From positions 25,944,092 to 26,008,091 of the forward strand of contig CM055611.1 in assembly GCA_029379385.1 (NCBI GenBank): a stretch of 64,000 bases of DNA, read 5' to 3'. Under the pieces are notes generated by a model. That model saw only the letters and a list, made by a program, of their open reading frames with translations, was not told the origin of the DNA and made no database searches. Positions 1-10,924 of the stretch are shown one piece after another. This DNA comes from Quillaja saponaria (taxonomy: Eukaryota; Streptophyta; Magnoliopsida; Fabales; Quillajaceae). Both the position numbers and the translations under genes were made by a program. Position 1 is the first letter of the stretch, and every line of letters begins with the position of its first letter.

Positions 1-138
1 CAAGTGACTAGAGCTGGAACCCAGTATGAAAACATCTCGCCGTATAGGATGGTCAGCACCCATATCAAGCACAGCAACACTGTCAACTCCTGCTGCTTCA
101 TCAGGCCTCAGTCCCACTGCGTATTGGATTCGGATCCT
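1..138 (-). CDS. possible 3'-ward exon of a gene running off the left edge
   Basis: Read on the minus strand, a 46-codon stretch is open from a plausible acceptor (TTTAG at 143-139) to the window edge, with a protein-like composition including QYAVGLRPDEAAGVDSVAVL. An in-frame TAG lies just before the acceptor, so the exon would start here. I do not recognise the family. An open stretch this short could be chance, and the plus-strand reading is also open, so strand and coding status are both tentative. Confidence 0.28.
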
Positions 139-600
139 CTAAATTCTAACGTTGAACCCCTCCTAAAAATTAATTATGCTTTGTACTTAAAATTAAATAA
201 ATAAGACGACTACTTTTGAAAAACAAGATGTTAATGGGCAAATGAGGAATGGATCTAAGTTTTTATTTTCTTGCCATTTTGGTATTTTTACAAACCAATA
301 ATATTTTCTGGTAACTTAAGACATAAATTTTAAGTTGTTTAAAAATCTTCCATAACACAACAAGAGCTCTCCTTTCTGTTAATTTTGAAAAATCATTATA
401 TGCAATTTCAATATGCCAATTAAAAAGAAATTGGATATTATAATGTAATTTAGCTAATATTCTTTTTCATTTATTTACTATTTAATAATAAAAGTGTTCT
501 TCCTTATATCTCGGGTAATAAATAAAAAAAATTTATCAAAATATTACTCTAATAACTTTTCAAAAATAAAATTGAACTCATAAAATTAATAACAGTAAGA

Positions 601-1402
601 CAATATACTTTCTTGATTCTTTGGCTAATTCAATAATTTTACCTTTGTTATCAAGTTGTTAGAATAAAATTAGTACATTAAATTCTAATTTTTATTTGAA
701 ATACAATTTTTCTTACACTGAAATTCAAATTTAACAACAACAAAAATCTCTTACTAAAAAAGAAAAAATATCTTTATGCAATAAAAAAAAAAAGGAAAAA
801 AACTCTTACATACTAAAAAGAAAAAAAAAAATTTCTAGTTAAGAGCTTTTTTTTTTTTTTTTTGGTAAAATTTTAATTTCAGTGCAAGAAAAATTATATT
901 TCCATATAAAAAATTAGAATGCAATTTGTTTTTCGCCTTGGCAATTTCAAGCACGACAGTAATAAAAAAGGAAGTTTTTTTTTTCCTTAAAGATATTTTT
1001 TCTTTTTAGTAAGTGATTTTTTTTGTTAAATTTGAATTTTAGTGTAAGAGAATTTGTATTTTCAAATAAAAAAATTAAAATTTAATGTACTAATCTTGTT
1101 CTAATAATTTTTATAACATTGTTAAAAGTATTTGATTGGCCAGATATCAAGAAAGTATATTTTTTAATAAATTAGACTAATTTATTTTCTATTGTGATGC
1201 TATTTCTTTCAATTTTGCCAAGTTGGAAAACACATTACATCTTAATTTTTTATTTGAAAATACAATTTTTCTTGCACTGAAATTAAAATCTAAGGGGAAA
1301 AAAAATCTCTTACATACTAAAAAGAGAAAAAAAAAAATCTAATTACCAAAAAAAACAAAAGCAGCTTTCCGTTTTATTACTGTCGTGCTTGAAATTGACA
1401 GG
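601..1402. repeat. nest of alternating inverted repeats, MITE-like
   Basis: Two arms of about 170 bp face each other: roughly 601-778 and 989-1163 match as reverse complements with scattered mismatches (shared core TTAGTACATTAAATT near 670 and its complement near 1090). A further related copy lies at 1231-1340 in the same orientation as the first arm, and an inverted related piece at 870-925. In addition 942-967 is a perfect 26-nt reverse complement of 1372-1397, like terminal inverted repeats of a roughly 460-bp element. Poly-A and poly-T runs fill the junctions. Best read as nested non-autonomous DNA transposons able to form long hairpins. Confidence 0.6.
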
Positions 1403-2880
1403 GCCAGGAAATAACTTAACATTTGTTAAAGGCATATGTAGCAGAGCAAGCTTCGTCAAGTACTATTTGTGGTTCTGTCGAGAGAAGCTACGTCGGAGTT
1501 AACATGGCAGCTGTAGGTTCGTCTTCTCCACCCATTTCTAGCTACAGTCTTTCAACTTTCTGATACCTAAGCAACTTTTCTCTCGTTCTCTTACTACCTT
1601 CGACTTCGGAATGCGTATAAATATGCATGCTTCCCCTTTATGTCTTTCCAATAATTTTGTATTGTAGGAAATAGCATATTTGTAAGACCCTTTTCTCCTT
1701 TTTCCTCAAGAGAATCATACTGCAGCTTAAGTTCTGTTACCCTTCACCCCTGTTGAATTTTGACTATGCATTTGAAGCAGATCAATAATTTCTGTTTTTT
1801 TTTTTTTTTTTTTTTTTTTTTTGCATTTTAACTATTCGCTGTAATGCCCCACTAAATAAAACGAAATTACTGTTCTCTCTTTGATAGGTAAAAATTTATA
1901 TTCGTAGTGGTTAAGAAACTTGAAAACTTGCCTTGTCATCATCAGGAGAAGGATAGTGATAGATGCTATAGTTCCAATAACCTTCATGGGTATGTTGAGT
2001 CTATCAAACATTGATCGTGTTTTTCTTCCATATGTTGTGGATTTGCTAACATAGTTACATTCCCCATGAATCATTGCTATATATTCAATTATATTTCTCA
2101 TTGTAACTTGAACCTTATATAAAATAGATGATATCACAAATACATGTTTGTTGTTGAGTGTTGATGGTGCATAAAAGTTTCCGCAGTTGCTTCTGAGGGA
2201 TTTACATACTTCATACGTACTTGGTACAAAACTTTGTGATGGCTGTAAGGCTGCTAGATGTGGATAGTTCTCTTGGAGCTGTGGTAGATACTTCACAATT
2301 CTTCTTAATATGGATTTCTGATTTGTTGCATATAATATATCAGAAGGTTGGATTCAGAAGATAAATGTAGAAAATTGTGTTATAATTTTGATTCAGATAT
2401 AGGAAAATTTTGTCATAGAGAAGAAGTTTTTGAAGGAAAAAGGTGATTCCTCCTATGCTACCAAACACTTTCTTCTTTTGATGCTTTCCAACATGTTTAT
2501 AGTAAAATAAAGGGTATTATGGAAGACTGTTTGGACTTTGGAGGGGGAGGCATGAAACCAGGATCTATTGCTCCGGATTCTTTTATCTGTTCTTATGGCG
2601 TACTTCATACATAGTGAGAGTGACATCAAGATATAGGATCAGTGTTTATCTAAACACTGCTTGATTGAACTCATGACAGCCTTCATGGCAGTTTTCCCTC
2701 TTTACCTCAGGCTAAAAAAAAGGGCTACAAGAAATTATCTTGTGCCATTTGCATGGCATAGATAAGGGCGAGTACAGTTTCTCCTTTCTGAACACTACAT
2801 TCTGATTTCGAAAATGACAGAAATATGAAATGACAATGGACATGACCCAGAAAGAAAGAACTATGTAATTCAGTAGAAAT
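1403..2880. other. intergenic, no supported gene
   Basis: Contains a T-run of about 26 nt near 1795-1822 and a 154-codon open frame on the minus strand at 1832-2296 whose product resembles no family I know. The frame has no splice partners I could identify. Nothing else is supported. Confidence 0.5.
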
Positions 2881-2891
2881 TGTAGAACAAC

Positions 2892-3080
2892 AATAAAGGG
2901 GCTCACCCCGGTGCACAAAGTTGCTCCCCGGCTTATTGCGGGGGGTAGGGAGGAGGGTGGGCGCACATGTACGCCGACTTCCCTTACATTTTTGCAAGAG
3001 GCTGTTTCCACGCCTCGAACCCGTGACCACCAGGTCACCAAAGGAACAACTTTACCGTTGCGCCAAGGCTCGCCCTCAAA
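2892..3080 (-). mobile_element. Au-type tRNA-derived SINE with target-site duplication
   Basis: On the minus strand the element starts with a tRNA-like head carrying an A box (TTGGCGCAACGG) and a B box (GGGTTCGAGGC), then the segment GTGGAAACAGCCTCTTGCA, which is diagnostic of the Au SINE family found across angiosperms, and ends with GTGCACCGGGGTGAGCCCC. It is flanked by an 11-bp direct repeat TGTAGAACAAC at 2881-2891 and 3081-3091, the expected target-site duplication. The element is full length or nearly so and well preserved. It lies about 300 bp beyond the 3' end of the receptor kinase gene. Confidence 0.88.
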
Positions 3081-3381
3081 TGTAGAACAACCAATGATTG
3101 AATTAAATACATGAGCTAGGGACTTCTAAGAAACTGTTGTTTTATGAAGGTACAGGTTATACCTTTCCTCATCAGCGATTAGATTTAATATCCTAGACTA
3201 GAAGTTCCTATGTGAAATTCTGTAACTACTGAATTACTTAATATTATTTCATGCACAAATCTTCAAAGGAAACATCATTTACAAGGTATTCTAAGAGAAA
3301 TCTGTACTAACAAATGCCAAAAATTTTGCACATGTATACATATCTGTTGTCAAGATTTTTTTGAAGGACAACTTTTCTCTA

Positions 3382-6300
3382 CTACTTATTTTGTTGCTGA
3401 TTGGCTGCTCCTACATTCTTCAGCCACTCAACAACTTCCGTGATAGTTGGTCTCTTGAAAGGGTTCAGGTTGACACACATGCAGGCCACATCAAGCACCT
3501 GCAGCATCTCATCTTCATATCCTTTCCCTCTCAGGTGAGGATCAAAAACTTGATCTTGTTTACATTCACTTCTCATCTGTTGCACCCATCCAACCAACTC
3601 TCTTGACATTTTTGGTCTGCATACCTCAACAGGCCTCTTCCCTGTGAGGAGCTCAAGCATGACAACCCCAAAACTGTACACATCTCCTCTGAAAGTGGCC
3701 ACCCATGCTTGTCCGTACTCTGGGGGGATGTAACCTAAGGTTCCTACAAGTTCAGTTGTCACATGAGTCTGATAAGGAAGAATTAATCGGGACAATCCAA
3801 AATCAGCAACACGTGCTTCAAACTTTTCATTAAGAAGAATGTTGCTTGATTTGATGTCTCGATGCACGATATGTGGCTCACATATCTGATGCATATAAGC
3901 CAACCCACAACTTGCTCCCTGTGCTATCTTGAGTCGAGTTGGCCAATCCAGTTGAGATGCACCTTCAGCCTTCTCATGCAACCAGTAATCCAAACTTCCA
4001 TTTTCCATGTAAGTATAAATCAGTAGCCGAAAGCCCTCGTGGATGCAATAACCTTGCAATGCAACCAGATTCTCATGTTGGGCTGTTGACAGAGCTTCTA
4101 CCTCGGCTTTAAATTCCCTTTCCATCAGACCCAAATCCCCTGACAGTTTCTTAACAGCCACGTTAGTTCCATTTGCCAATGTTGCTTTATAAACCAAACC
4201 AAAACCCCCACATCCAATTATGTTTGCTTGACTGAAATTTTCCGTAGCTTTTAAGATTTCAAATATGGTGAGATCCTTGATTTCATTCATTTTATTTGGG
4301 AATAATACTACTACACTTGCATCCTTGTCAACCTCATTATGAGCCCCGGTGTTGGTGTTGGTGGAAATTGATTCCAGTTCAACCTTATCAGTGTCTCCTC
4401 CTGGAATGATCCTCCTTTTGGATAGTATCCAGAGTGCTAGCATGGTCACAATAAAAGCAATGCCAATGCAGACCACAATGGCTACTCCAACAATTAATTT
4501 TCTGTTGGAGCTACTATGAGTCGCATCACCACCTTGTGAATTACGGCAAGAGCGCTGCACAGCTGAACCACACAATCGTGGATTCTCGCTAAAGCTGAAG
4601 TTGGAAAAAGTATCAAACTGACCTCCAGTTGGTATTGGTCCTTGAAGGTCATTGTTTGCTACACTGAAATAAGACACGAAACATAGATCTTTGAGGGAAA
4701 CAGGGATTTCGCCAGATAAGTGATTCTTGGAGAGGTCCAATCTTTCTAAGTTAGTCAGGTGAGAAATTTGATCTGGAATTCTTCCAGAGAAGTTGTTACA
4801 ACTAAGATCCAGCACATGAAGAAACTTCAGTTGGCCAACCTCTACAGGGATACTTCCATGGAGCTTGTTGCATTTCAGGTATATTGCTGGTGGTATGTTG
4901 GAAAGCTGATTGTACTGCTGCTGGGTAGCATTGGCAGGCATGACAAAGACGGGCAACTCTAGATAAGTCTGTTCTACTTCATCATTTGCCTGTTGTGATG
5001 TCAGTGCTGGAAGTCCTGTGAGCTCTGTGGGAAATATTCCTGTGATGAGGTTGTTAGACAAGTCTATGTAGAAAAGCTGAGGCAGAGTACCCAACCAACT
5101 AGGAATTGGACCTATAATATTATTAAAGGACAGGTCCAAGACCTCAAGTTTCTTAAGCTTTGCAAGCCATGCAGGTACTTGACCTAAAAGTTTGCAAGCA
5201 CCCAGAGCAAGAATTTGTAGATATTGGAATCCATCTGGGTCTATCATGTTCTCATCATCAGGCAACGCTTCACCAAAAAAATTCTGAGATAGGGCGAGGG
5301 TCCTAAGGTTCTTGAGCCCCATGAGAATCCTGATTGCCCCAGTGATATTTGTTAAGTTGTTTGTAGAAAGTGATAGGAAAGATAAAGACTGCAGTGCAAG
5401 TATGTCAGGTAAGATCTGTCCCCCAAGCTGATTACTTGCCAGTCTTACTGCAGCTAGTGACTTGCACGCATAAAGGCTTGGTGGTAAGCTACCAGTAAAG
5501 TTATTGTTTCCAAGATCAAGTGTTGTAAGCCGGAGGAGCATGGAGAAATTGAATGCTGAGAGATCTCCTCTCAAAGAGTTGACCCGCAAATTCAACATGA
5601 CAAGATTGGTGCAATTCGTAAGAGATGGGGGCAGAGTGCCAGTTAGGTTGTTGACGTGAATAAGTAGCCGTTCCAATTTCGAGAGCTTACCAATATCCTC
5701 GGGTATGGTGCCACTCAATATGTTGGAGTAGAGCTCAAGGACCGTGAGGTTGATAAGTCCCGCAATTTCATTGCCAATGGTTCCAGATATGTTATTGAGA
5801 GGCAAGGAGATTTCTTGGAGTGTAACAGCCCTAAATATATCACTGGGAAATGGCCCAGATAGAGAATTGAAACCTGCTCGAAAAATTTCCAGCTTGGAAC
5901 ATTCTCCTAGTCCAGGAGTAATCGAACCGTTGAAGTGATTGTAGGAAAGATCCAAGATTCTGAAAGAGGAGTTATTGTCATTAATGCAAAAGACAGAGGT
6001 AGGGATGTGACCTGTGAAGGTATTGTTGCTAACATTAAAAGTTGTCAAAGTCCCTCCTGCTGCTGCAGCTGCTAGATGCTGGTATAAAGAAGATGGGATT
6101 GGTCCATGGAATATATTGCTAGACAAATCTAAAACCTGGGTTATGCTGCTATTGCTGGTGCTGCTGTTATCAGTATCAAAAAGTGGCAATTTACCAGAGA
6201 AATGGTTGTAGCTCAAATCAAGAATCTGGAGGTGATTAAGGAGGGAGAAAAACTGGGTTGGAAGAGTACCAGAGAATTGATTGTGGGATAGGTTCAGGTG

Positions 6301-6777
6301 AGAAAGATGTGTGAGGTTTATCAGAGATGGGGAGATGGAGCCACATAGACCTCTGTGTGGTAGTGATAGATGGATGACCCGCCGATCTCCATGGCCTTCA
6401 TCCTCATCGCAAAGGACACCTTCCCAAAGGCAGCAATCAATGGAAGAAGACCAATTGAGACCAGTGTAAGAGAAAGATGTTGATATATTGAGGGAGAAGG
6501 ACAAGAGCGAGTCCTTATCAAGTTGGTTACAGGAGGAGGCACCAACAGCAAAGGAAGACAGAATCAACGTTGGTACAATAAAGATCATTAATTTCAACAC
6601 CAACAAGTACATGGAAGAAGATGAAAAAGAGGGTCTTCTTGATATCGATGTCGTTGGAGTTTTTCTTCGAGTTTCATTTGTCATTGGACCAATTCCAAAG
6701 AAAGAAAGGCAGGTTTCTTTGTCATCCTTCATCAAAGTAGAAGAGGAAGCAGCAGCAGCAGAAGAGGAAGAATACAC
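3382..6777 (-). CDS. PSY1R: LRR receptor-like kinase, PSY1R type (tyrosine-sulfated glycopeptide receptor)
   Basis: Single-exon gene of 1131 codons, typical of the PSKR/PSY1R clade of plasma-membrane LRR-X kinases that perceive secreted sulfated peptides and promote growth. Visible order: Ser-rich N-terminus, hydrophobic signal segment about 56-80, LRR N-cap with paired Cys (DCCLWEGVLC, 113-123), about twenty LRRs from 130 to 745 broken by an island near 595-640, transmembrane helix 761-785, then kinase 849-1120. Kinase features are intact: G-loop GCGGFGLVY (855-863), catalytic Lys876 in VAVKK, HRDIKSSN (972-979), DFG 992-994, PPE 1018-1020, so an active enzyme is expected. The annotated Met gives a 55-residue leader before the signal segment; Met32 (6684) or Met56 (6612) are alternative starts and fit a signal peptide better. 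A TATAAA-like site lies at about 7012-7018 on this strand. Confidence 0.93.
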   Translation of the reverse strand: MYSSSSAAAASSSTLMKDDKETCLSFFGIGPMTNETRRKTPTTSISRRPSFSSSSMYLLVLKLMIFIVPTLILSSFAVGASSCNQLDKDSLLSFSLNISTSFSYTGLNWSSSIDCCLWEGVLCDEDEGHGDRRVIHLSLPHRGLCGSISPSLINLTHLSHLNLSHNQFSGTLPTQFFSLLNHLQILDLSYNHFSGKLPLFDTDNSSTSNSSITQVLDLSSNIFHGPIPSSLYQHLAAAAAGGTLTTFNVSNNTFTGHIPTSVFCINDNNSSFRILDLSYNHFNGSITPGLGECSKLEIFRAGFNSLSGPFPSDIFRAVTLQEISLPLNNISGTIGNEIAGLINLTVLELYSNILSGTIPEDIGKLSKLERLLIHVNNLTGTLPPSLTNCTNLVMLNLRVNSLRGDLSAFNFSMLLRLTTLDLGNNNFTGSLPPSLYACKSLAAVRLASNQLGGQILPDILALQSLSFLSLSTNNLTNITGAIRILMGLKNLRTLALSQNFFGEALPDDENMIDPDGFQYLQILALGACKLLGQVPAWLAKLKKLEVLDLSFNNIIGPIPSWLGTLPQLFYIDLSNNLITGIFPTELTGLPALTSQQANDEVEQTYLELPVFVMPANATQQQYNQLSNIPPAIYLKCNKLHGSIPVEVGQLKFLHVLDLSCNNFSGRIPDQISHLTNLERLDLSKNHLSGEIPVSLKDLCFVSYFSVANNDLQGPIPTGGQFDTFSNFSFSENPRLCGSAVQRSCRNSQGGDATHSSSNRKLIVGVAIVVCIGIAFIVTMLALWILSKRRIIPGGDTDKVELESISTNTNTGAHNEVDKDASVVVLFPNKMNEIKDLTIFEILKATENFSQANIIGCGGFGLVYKATLANGTNVAVKKLSGDLGLMEREFKAEVEALSTAQHENLVALQGYCIHEGFRLLIYTYMENGSLDYWLHEKAEGASQLDWPTRLKIAQGASCGLAYMHQICEPHIVHRDIKSSNILLNEKFEARVADFGLSRLILPYQTHVTTELVGTLGYIPPEYGQAWVATFRGDVYSFGVVMLELLTGKRPVEVCRPKMSRELVGWVQQMRSECKQDQVFDPHLRGKGYEDEMLQVLDVACMCVNLNPFKRPTITEVVEWLKNVGAANQQQNK

Positions 6778-7047
6778 AAGGGTGTAACTGTCATCGACCA
6801 GTCCAGTACAAACTTGGTCTAAACAGGTTTAAGATTGGGGATTTCATCGCAGTGGACACCATTGACCCTGCAAAATGGAAGAGAGAGAGAGAAAGTGGGG
6901 GGTGACGTTGACAATTGGTGGATTATAAAAGGCCGAGGACACTTCCCATTAAAAATCATTACTCGTCAGCGTTTACTTTTGGTTTTTTGAGGGGCGGCTG
7001 TTGTTAGTGGGTTTATAAAAAATTTTCTATGATGATCATCATGATTG

Positions 7048-7079
<32 letters not shown>

Positions 7080-7370
7080 GCTGTTGATGTGTAGTGGAGG
7101 CATAAAGATGAAGGGAAAGAAAGAGAGGAAGTGGACTACTGGACTGCCCATATTGCGTTGTGGTGTCATAGGGTCCCAACTCCCAACTCAAGTTTCGCCA
7201 ACTAACTGAAAGCACCTGCCGATCGTGTCGTGTGATGGGCAGGAAAACATTTGTATTTTTTATTTTTTATTTTTTAAGATAATGCTCAATCTTTGTAGGA
7301 TCCATAGCCTACATTTTATCTTTTGAAATTCCTTGTATGAGAGCTAAGACTTGAAGATTATGACAGAGAG
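6778..7370. other. upstream region of the receptor kinase
   Basis: Non-coding. Contains the likely kinase promoter, an (AT)n microsatellite of about 14 units at 7050-7079 and no further gene. The satellite array begins at its far end. Confidence 0.5.
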
Positions 7371-9820
7371 TGCCGTTTTGACAGTTTTTTAAGCCAGCTA
7401 ACATATGACAAAAAGATAATATTTTATATAGAATTTTCTGTCTAAAAATTATGGGAGTTAGGATCTGAGAAGAAATTATATATTGTTTTAAAGGATTAGG
7501 ACAAAATTGACCACAAAAATAATTTTGGGACAAAATTATTAAAATGACAATATTTTTGGGCCAATGAATGCCGTTTTGCTTAAAAACAGATGTTTTGTCA
7601 CAGTTTTTCAAGCCAGCCAGTAACATATGACATAAAGATAATATTTTATATAGAATTTTCTGTCTAAAAATTATGGGAGTTAGGATCTGAGAAGAAATTA
7701 TATATTGTTTTAAAGGATTAGGACAAAATTGACCACAAAAATAATTTTGGGACAAAATTATTAAAATGACAATATTTTTGGGCCAATGAATGCCGTTTTG
7801 CTTAAAAACAGATGTTTTGTCACAGTTTTTCAAGCCAGCCAGTAACATATGACATAAAGATAATATTTTATATAGAATTTTCTGTCTAAAAATTATGGGA
7901 GTTAGGATCTGAGAAGAAATTATATATTGTTTTAAAGGATTAGGACAAAATTGACCACAAAAATAATTTTGGGACAAAATTATTAAAATGACAATATTTT
8001 TGGGCCAATGAATGCCGTTTTGCTTAAAAACAGATGTTTTGTCACAGTTTTTCAAGCCAGCCAGTAACATATGACATAAAGATAATATTTTATATAGAAT
8101 TTTCTGTCTAAAAATTATGGGAGTTAGGATCTGAGAAGAAATTATATATTGTTTTAAAGGATTAGGACAAAATTGACCACAAAAATAATTTTGGGACAAA
8201 ATTATTAAAATGACAATATTTTTGGGCCAATGAATGCCGTTTTGCTTAAAAACAGATGTTTTGTCACAGTTTTTCAAGCCAGCCAGTAACATATGACATA
8301 AAGATAATATTTTATATAGAATTTTCTGTCTAAAAATTATGGGAGTTAGGATCTGAGAAGAAATTATATATTGTTTTAAAGGATTAGGACAAAATTGACC
8401 ACAAAAATAATTTTGGGACAAAATTATTAAAATGACAATATTTTTGGGCCAATGAATGCCGTTTTGCTTAAAAACAGATGTTTTGTCACAGTTTTTCAAG
8501 CCAGCCAGTAACATATGACATAAAGATAATATTTTATATAGAATTTTCTGTCTAAAAATTATGGGAGTTAGGATCTGAGAAGAAATTATATATTGTTTTA
8601 AAGGATTAGGACAAAATTGACCACAAAAATAATTTTGGGACAAAATTATTAAAATGACAATATTTTTGGGCCAATGAATGCCGTTTTGCTTAAAAACAGA
8701 TGTTTTGTCACAGTTTTTCAAGCCAGCCAGTAACATATGACATAAAGATAATATTTTATATAGAATTTTCTGTCTAAAAATTATGGGAGTTAGGATCTGA
8801 GAAGAAATTATATATTGTTTTAAAGGATTAGGACAAAATTGACCACAAAAATAATTTTGGGACAAAATTATTAAAATGACAATATTTTTGGGCCAATGAA
8901 TGCCGTTTTGCTTAAAAACAGATGTTTTGTCACAGTTTTTCAAGCCAGCCAGTAACATATGACATAAAGATAATATTTTATATAGAATTTTCTGTCTAAA
9001 AATTATGGGAGTTAGGATCTGAGAAGAAATTATATATTGTTTTAAAGGATTAGGACAAAATTGACCACAAAAATAATTTTGGGACAAAATTATTAAAATG
9101 ACAATATTTTTGGGCCAATGAATGCCGTTTTGCTTAAAAACAGATGTTTTGTCACAGTTTTTCAAGCCAGCCAGTAACATATGACATAAAGATAATATTT
9201 TATATAGAATTTTCTGTCTAAAAATTATGGGAGTTAGGATCTGAGAAGAAATTATATATTGTTTTAAAGGATTAGGACAAAATTGACCACAAAAATAATT
9301 TTGGGACAAAATTATTAAAATGACAATATTTTTGGGCCAATGAATGCCGTTTTGCTTAAAAACAGATGTTTTGTCACAGTTTTTCAAGCCAGCCAGTAAC
9401 ATATGACATAAAGATAATATTTTATATAGAATTTTCTGTCTAAAAATTATGGGAGTTAGGATCTGAGAAGAAATTATATATTGTTTTAAAGGATTAGGAC
9501 AAAATTGACCACAAAAATAATTTTGGGACAAAATTATTAAAATGACAATATTTTTGGGCCAATGAATGCCGTTTTGCTTAAAAACAGATGTTTTGTCACA
9601 GTTTTTCAAGCCAGCCAGTAACATATGACATAAAGATAATATTTTATATAGAATTTTCTGTCTAAAAATTATGGGAGTTAGGATCTGAGAAGAAATTATA
9701 TATTGTTTTAAAGGATTAGGACAAAATTGACCACAAAAATAATTTTGGGACAAAATTATTAAAATGACAATATTTTTGGGCCAATGAATGTCGTTTTGCT
9801 TAAAAACAGATGTTTTGTCA
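7371..9820. repeat. 222-bp tandem satellite array, about eleven copies
   Basis: The landmark TGCCGTTTTG recurs at 7569, 7791, 8013, 8235, 8457, 8679, 8901, 9123, 9345, 9567 and, as TGTCGTTTTG, at 9789: exactly 222 bp apart. Ten complete copies look identical by eye. The leftmost copy (7371-7568) is 198 bp, lacking 24 bp after the landmark and carrying several substitutions; the rightmost is a 32-bp stub. Each unit contains a perfect hairpin, AATAATTTTG-GGA-CAAAATTATT (7740-7762 in the first full unit). Because 222 is divisible by three and one minus frame lacks stops, an 814-codon frame (7309-9753) runs through the array; I regard it as a by-product and not a gene. Confidence 0.97.
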
Positions 9821-10088
9821 ATTGACTAATCACTTATAATTTAATACTTAACAGTTTGTTCTTTAATTTTAGGCTTATTTATTATTTATATCTTGTAAAA
9901 AAAAATTTGGTCATTTTATGATTAAGTTATGTAGAATTATTTTATTTATACATAACATGAAAATGTCAGAACATAACTTGGTTGAAAGATTCTGCATCTC
10001 AAATAATGAAATTGACTAAAAATATTCATGAATGATTATTTTAAAAATTAAGAAAATTATGAGGGACTAAAACCTTTTTATTAATAAT

Positions 10089-10222
10089 TTGGTCAAATCT
10101 GATTATAATTAGATAATATAAATGTTGAGTATCTGATTATAATTAGAAAATAAATGAATAAGAAATTGATGCTTAATTTTTTTTGCTTATAATCAAGTTT
10201 CATCATAATAAGATTTGACCAA
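10089..10222. mobile_element. MITE-like element, 134 bp
   Basis: Starts TTGGTCAAATCT and ends with its exact reverse complement AGATTTGACCAA; the inverted match continues inward for about eight more bases with few mismatches. AT-rich interior with no coding potential. I could not recognise a target-site duplication, so the superfamily is open. Confidence 0.5.
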
Positions 10223-10694
10223 GTAGAAGATTATGAAATCCCCATCATTTTTTATAAATAACACTCAAATATTCTTAACGAATCACCCAAAGTGTAATCC
10301 CAATACCATTGTAATAATTTTAATAAGAATTAATTAGATAATTTTTTTTTAATCAAATACTAACACAATTTCAATTAGTTATTTCATCGATTATAAATAA
10401 CTTGTTTGACAACTCTTAACAAATGTTTTAACAATTATTACATAATTTCAATTTCAATTTAAATTCTTAAATAAAATTATATTGATAGGAGTTGGAACTC
10501 TGTTTTATTTTTCTTTATTTTCACTCCACAACTATAAAAACCATTATTGCAAATGTCAATTCATTTTATTTAAGAGGAATCCATCCGTTAATTAGAAAAC
10601 AAAATTGTTGTCAATTCATTTTAAAAATGTAGAATTCAATTCACCTTCACCTGGATATTGTAAAAGAGAAGAGAAATAATTGCCTAATTAAGTA

Positions 10695-10836
10695 GCTCAT
10701 AAACGTAAGAGACTTTCTAAAGAAAAAGATTTTATGCTTTTATGACTTTGATTAAAAAAATTGATTGCTCATAAACGTAACGGACTTTTTAGAAAAAGAT
10801 TTTATGCTTTTATGACTTTGATTAAAAAAAATTGAT
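10695..10836. repeat. tandem duplication of about 70 bp
   Basis: Two adjacent copies, 10695-10766 and 10767-10836, share GCTCATAAACGTAA and AAAAAGATTTTATGCTTTTA with a few substitutions and one small indel. It lies about 300 bp upstream of the TCF25 start codon. Confidence 0.8.
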
Positions 10837-10864
10837 AAAAAGGAATAAAGGGCAAAAAGTTGTA

Positions 10865-10924
10865 GGCCCATTGGCCTAGTCCACAACCCACTGACCAGTT
10901 GAGAAGGACTAAGGCCTTTGGGCC
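10865..10924. promoter_or_regulatory. two site II (TGGGCC) motifs upstream of TCF25
   Basis: GGCCCA at 10865-10870 and TGGGCC at 10919-10924, 196-255 bp upstream of the ATG. Site II elements are bound by TCP factors and are enriched upstream of plant ribosome and translation-related genes, which suits this gene family. Functional assignment is inference from the motif. Confidence 0.45.

Noticed and set aside
1832..2296. 154-codon minus-strand ORF
   Set aside because: No recognisable family, no neighbouring exons and ordinary base composition; could be a decayed gene fragment but cannot be supported.
2712..3041. 109- and 101-codon ORFs on the minus strand
   Set aside because: They overlap the Au SINE and reflect its GC-rich sequence.
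7309..9753. 814-codon open frame on the minus strand
   Set aside because: It is the translation of the 222-bp satellite; units are identical and their length is a multiple of three, so the open frame needs no selection. No domain, and the start lies inside a repeat unit.
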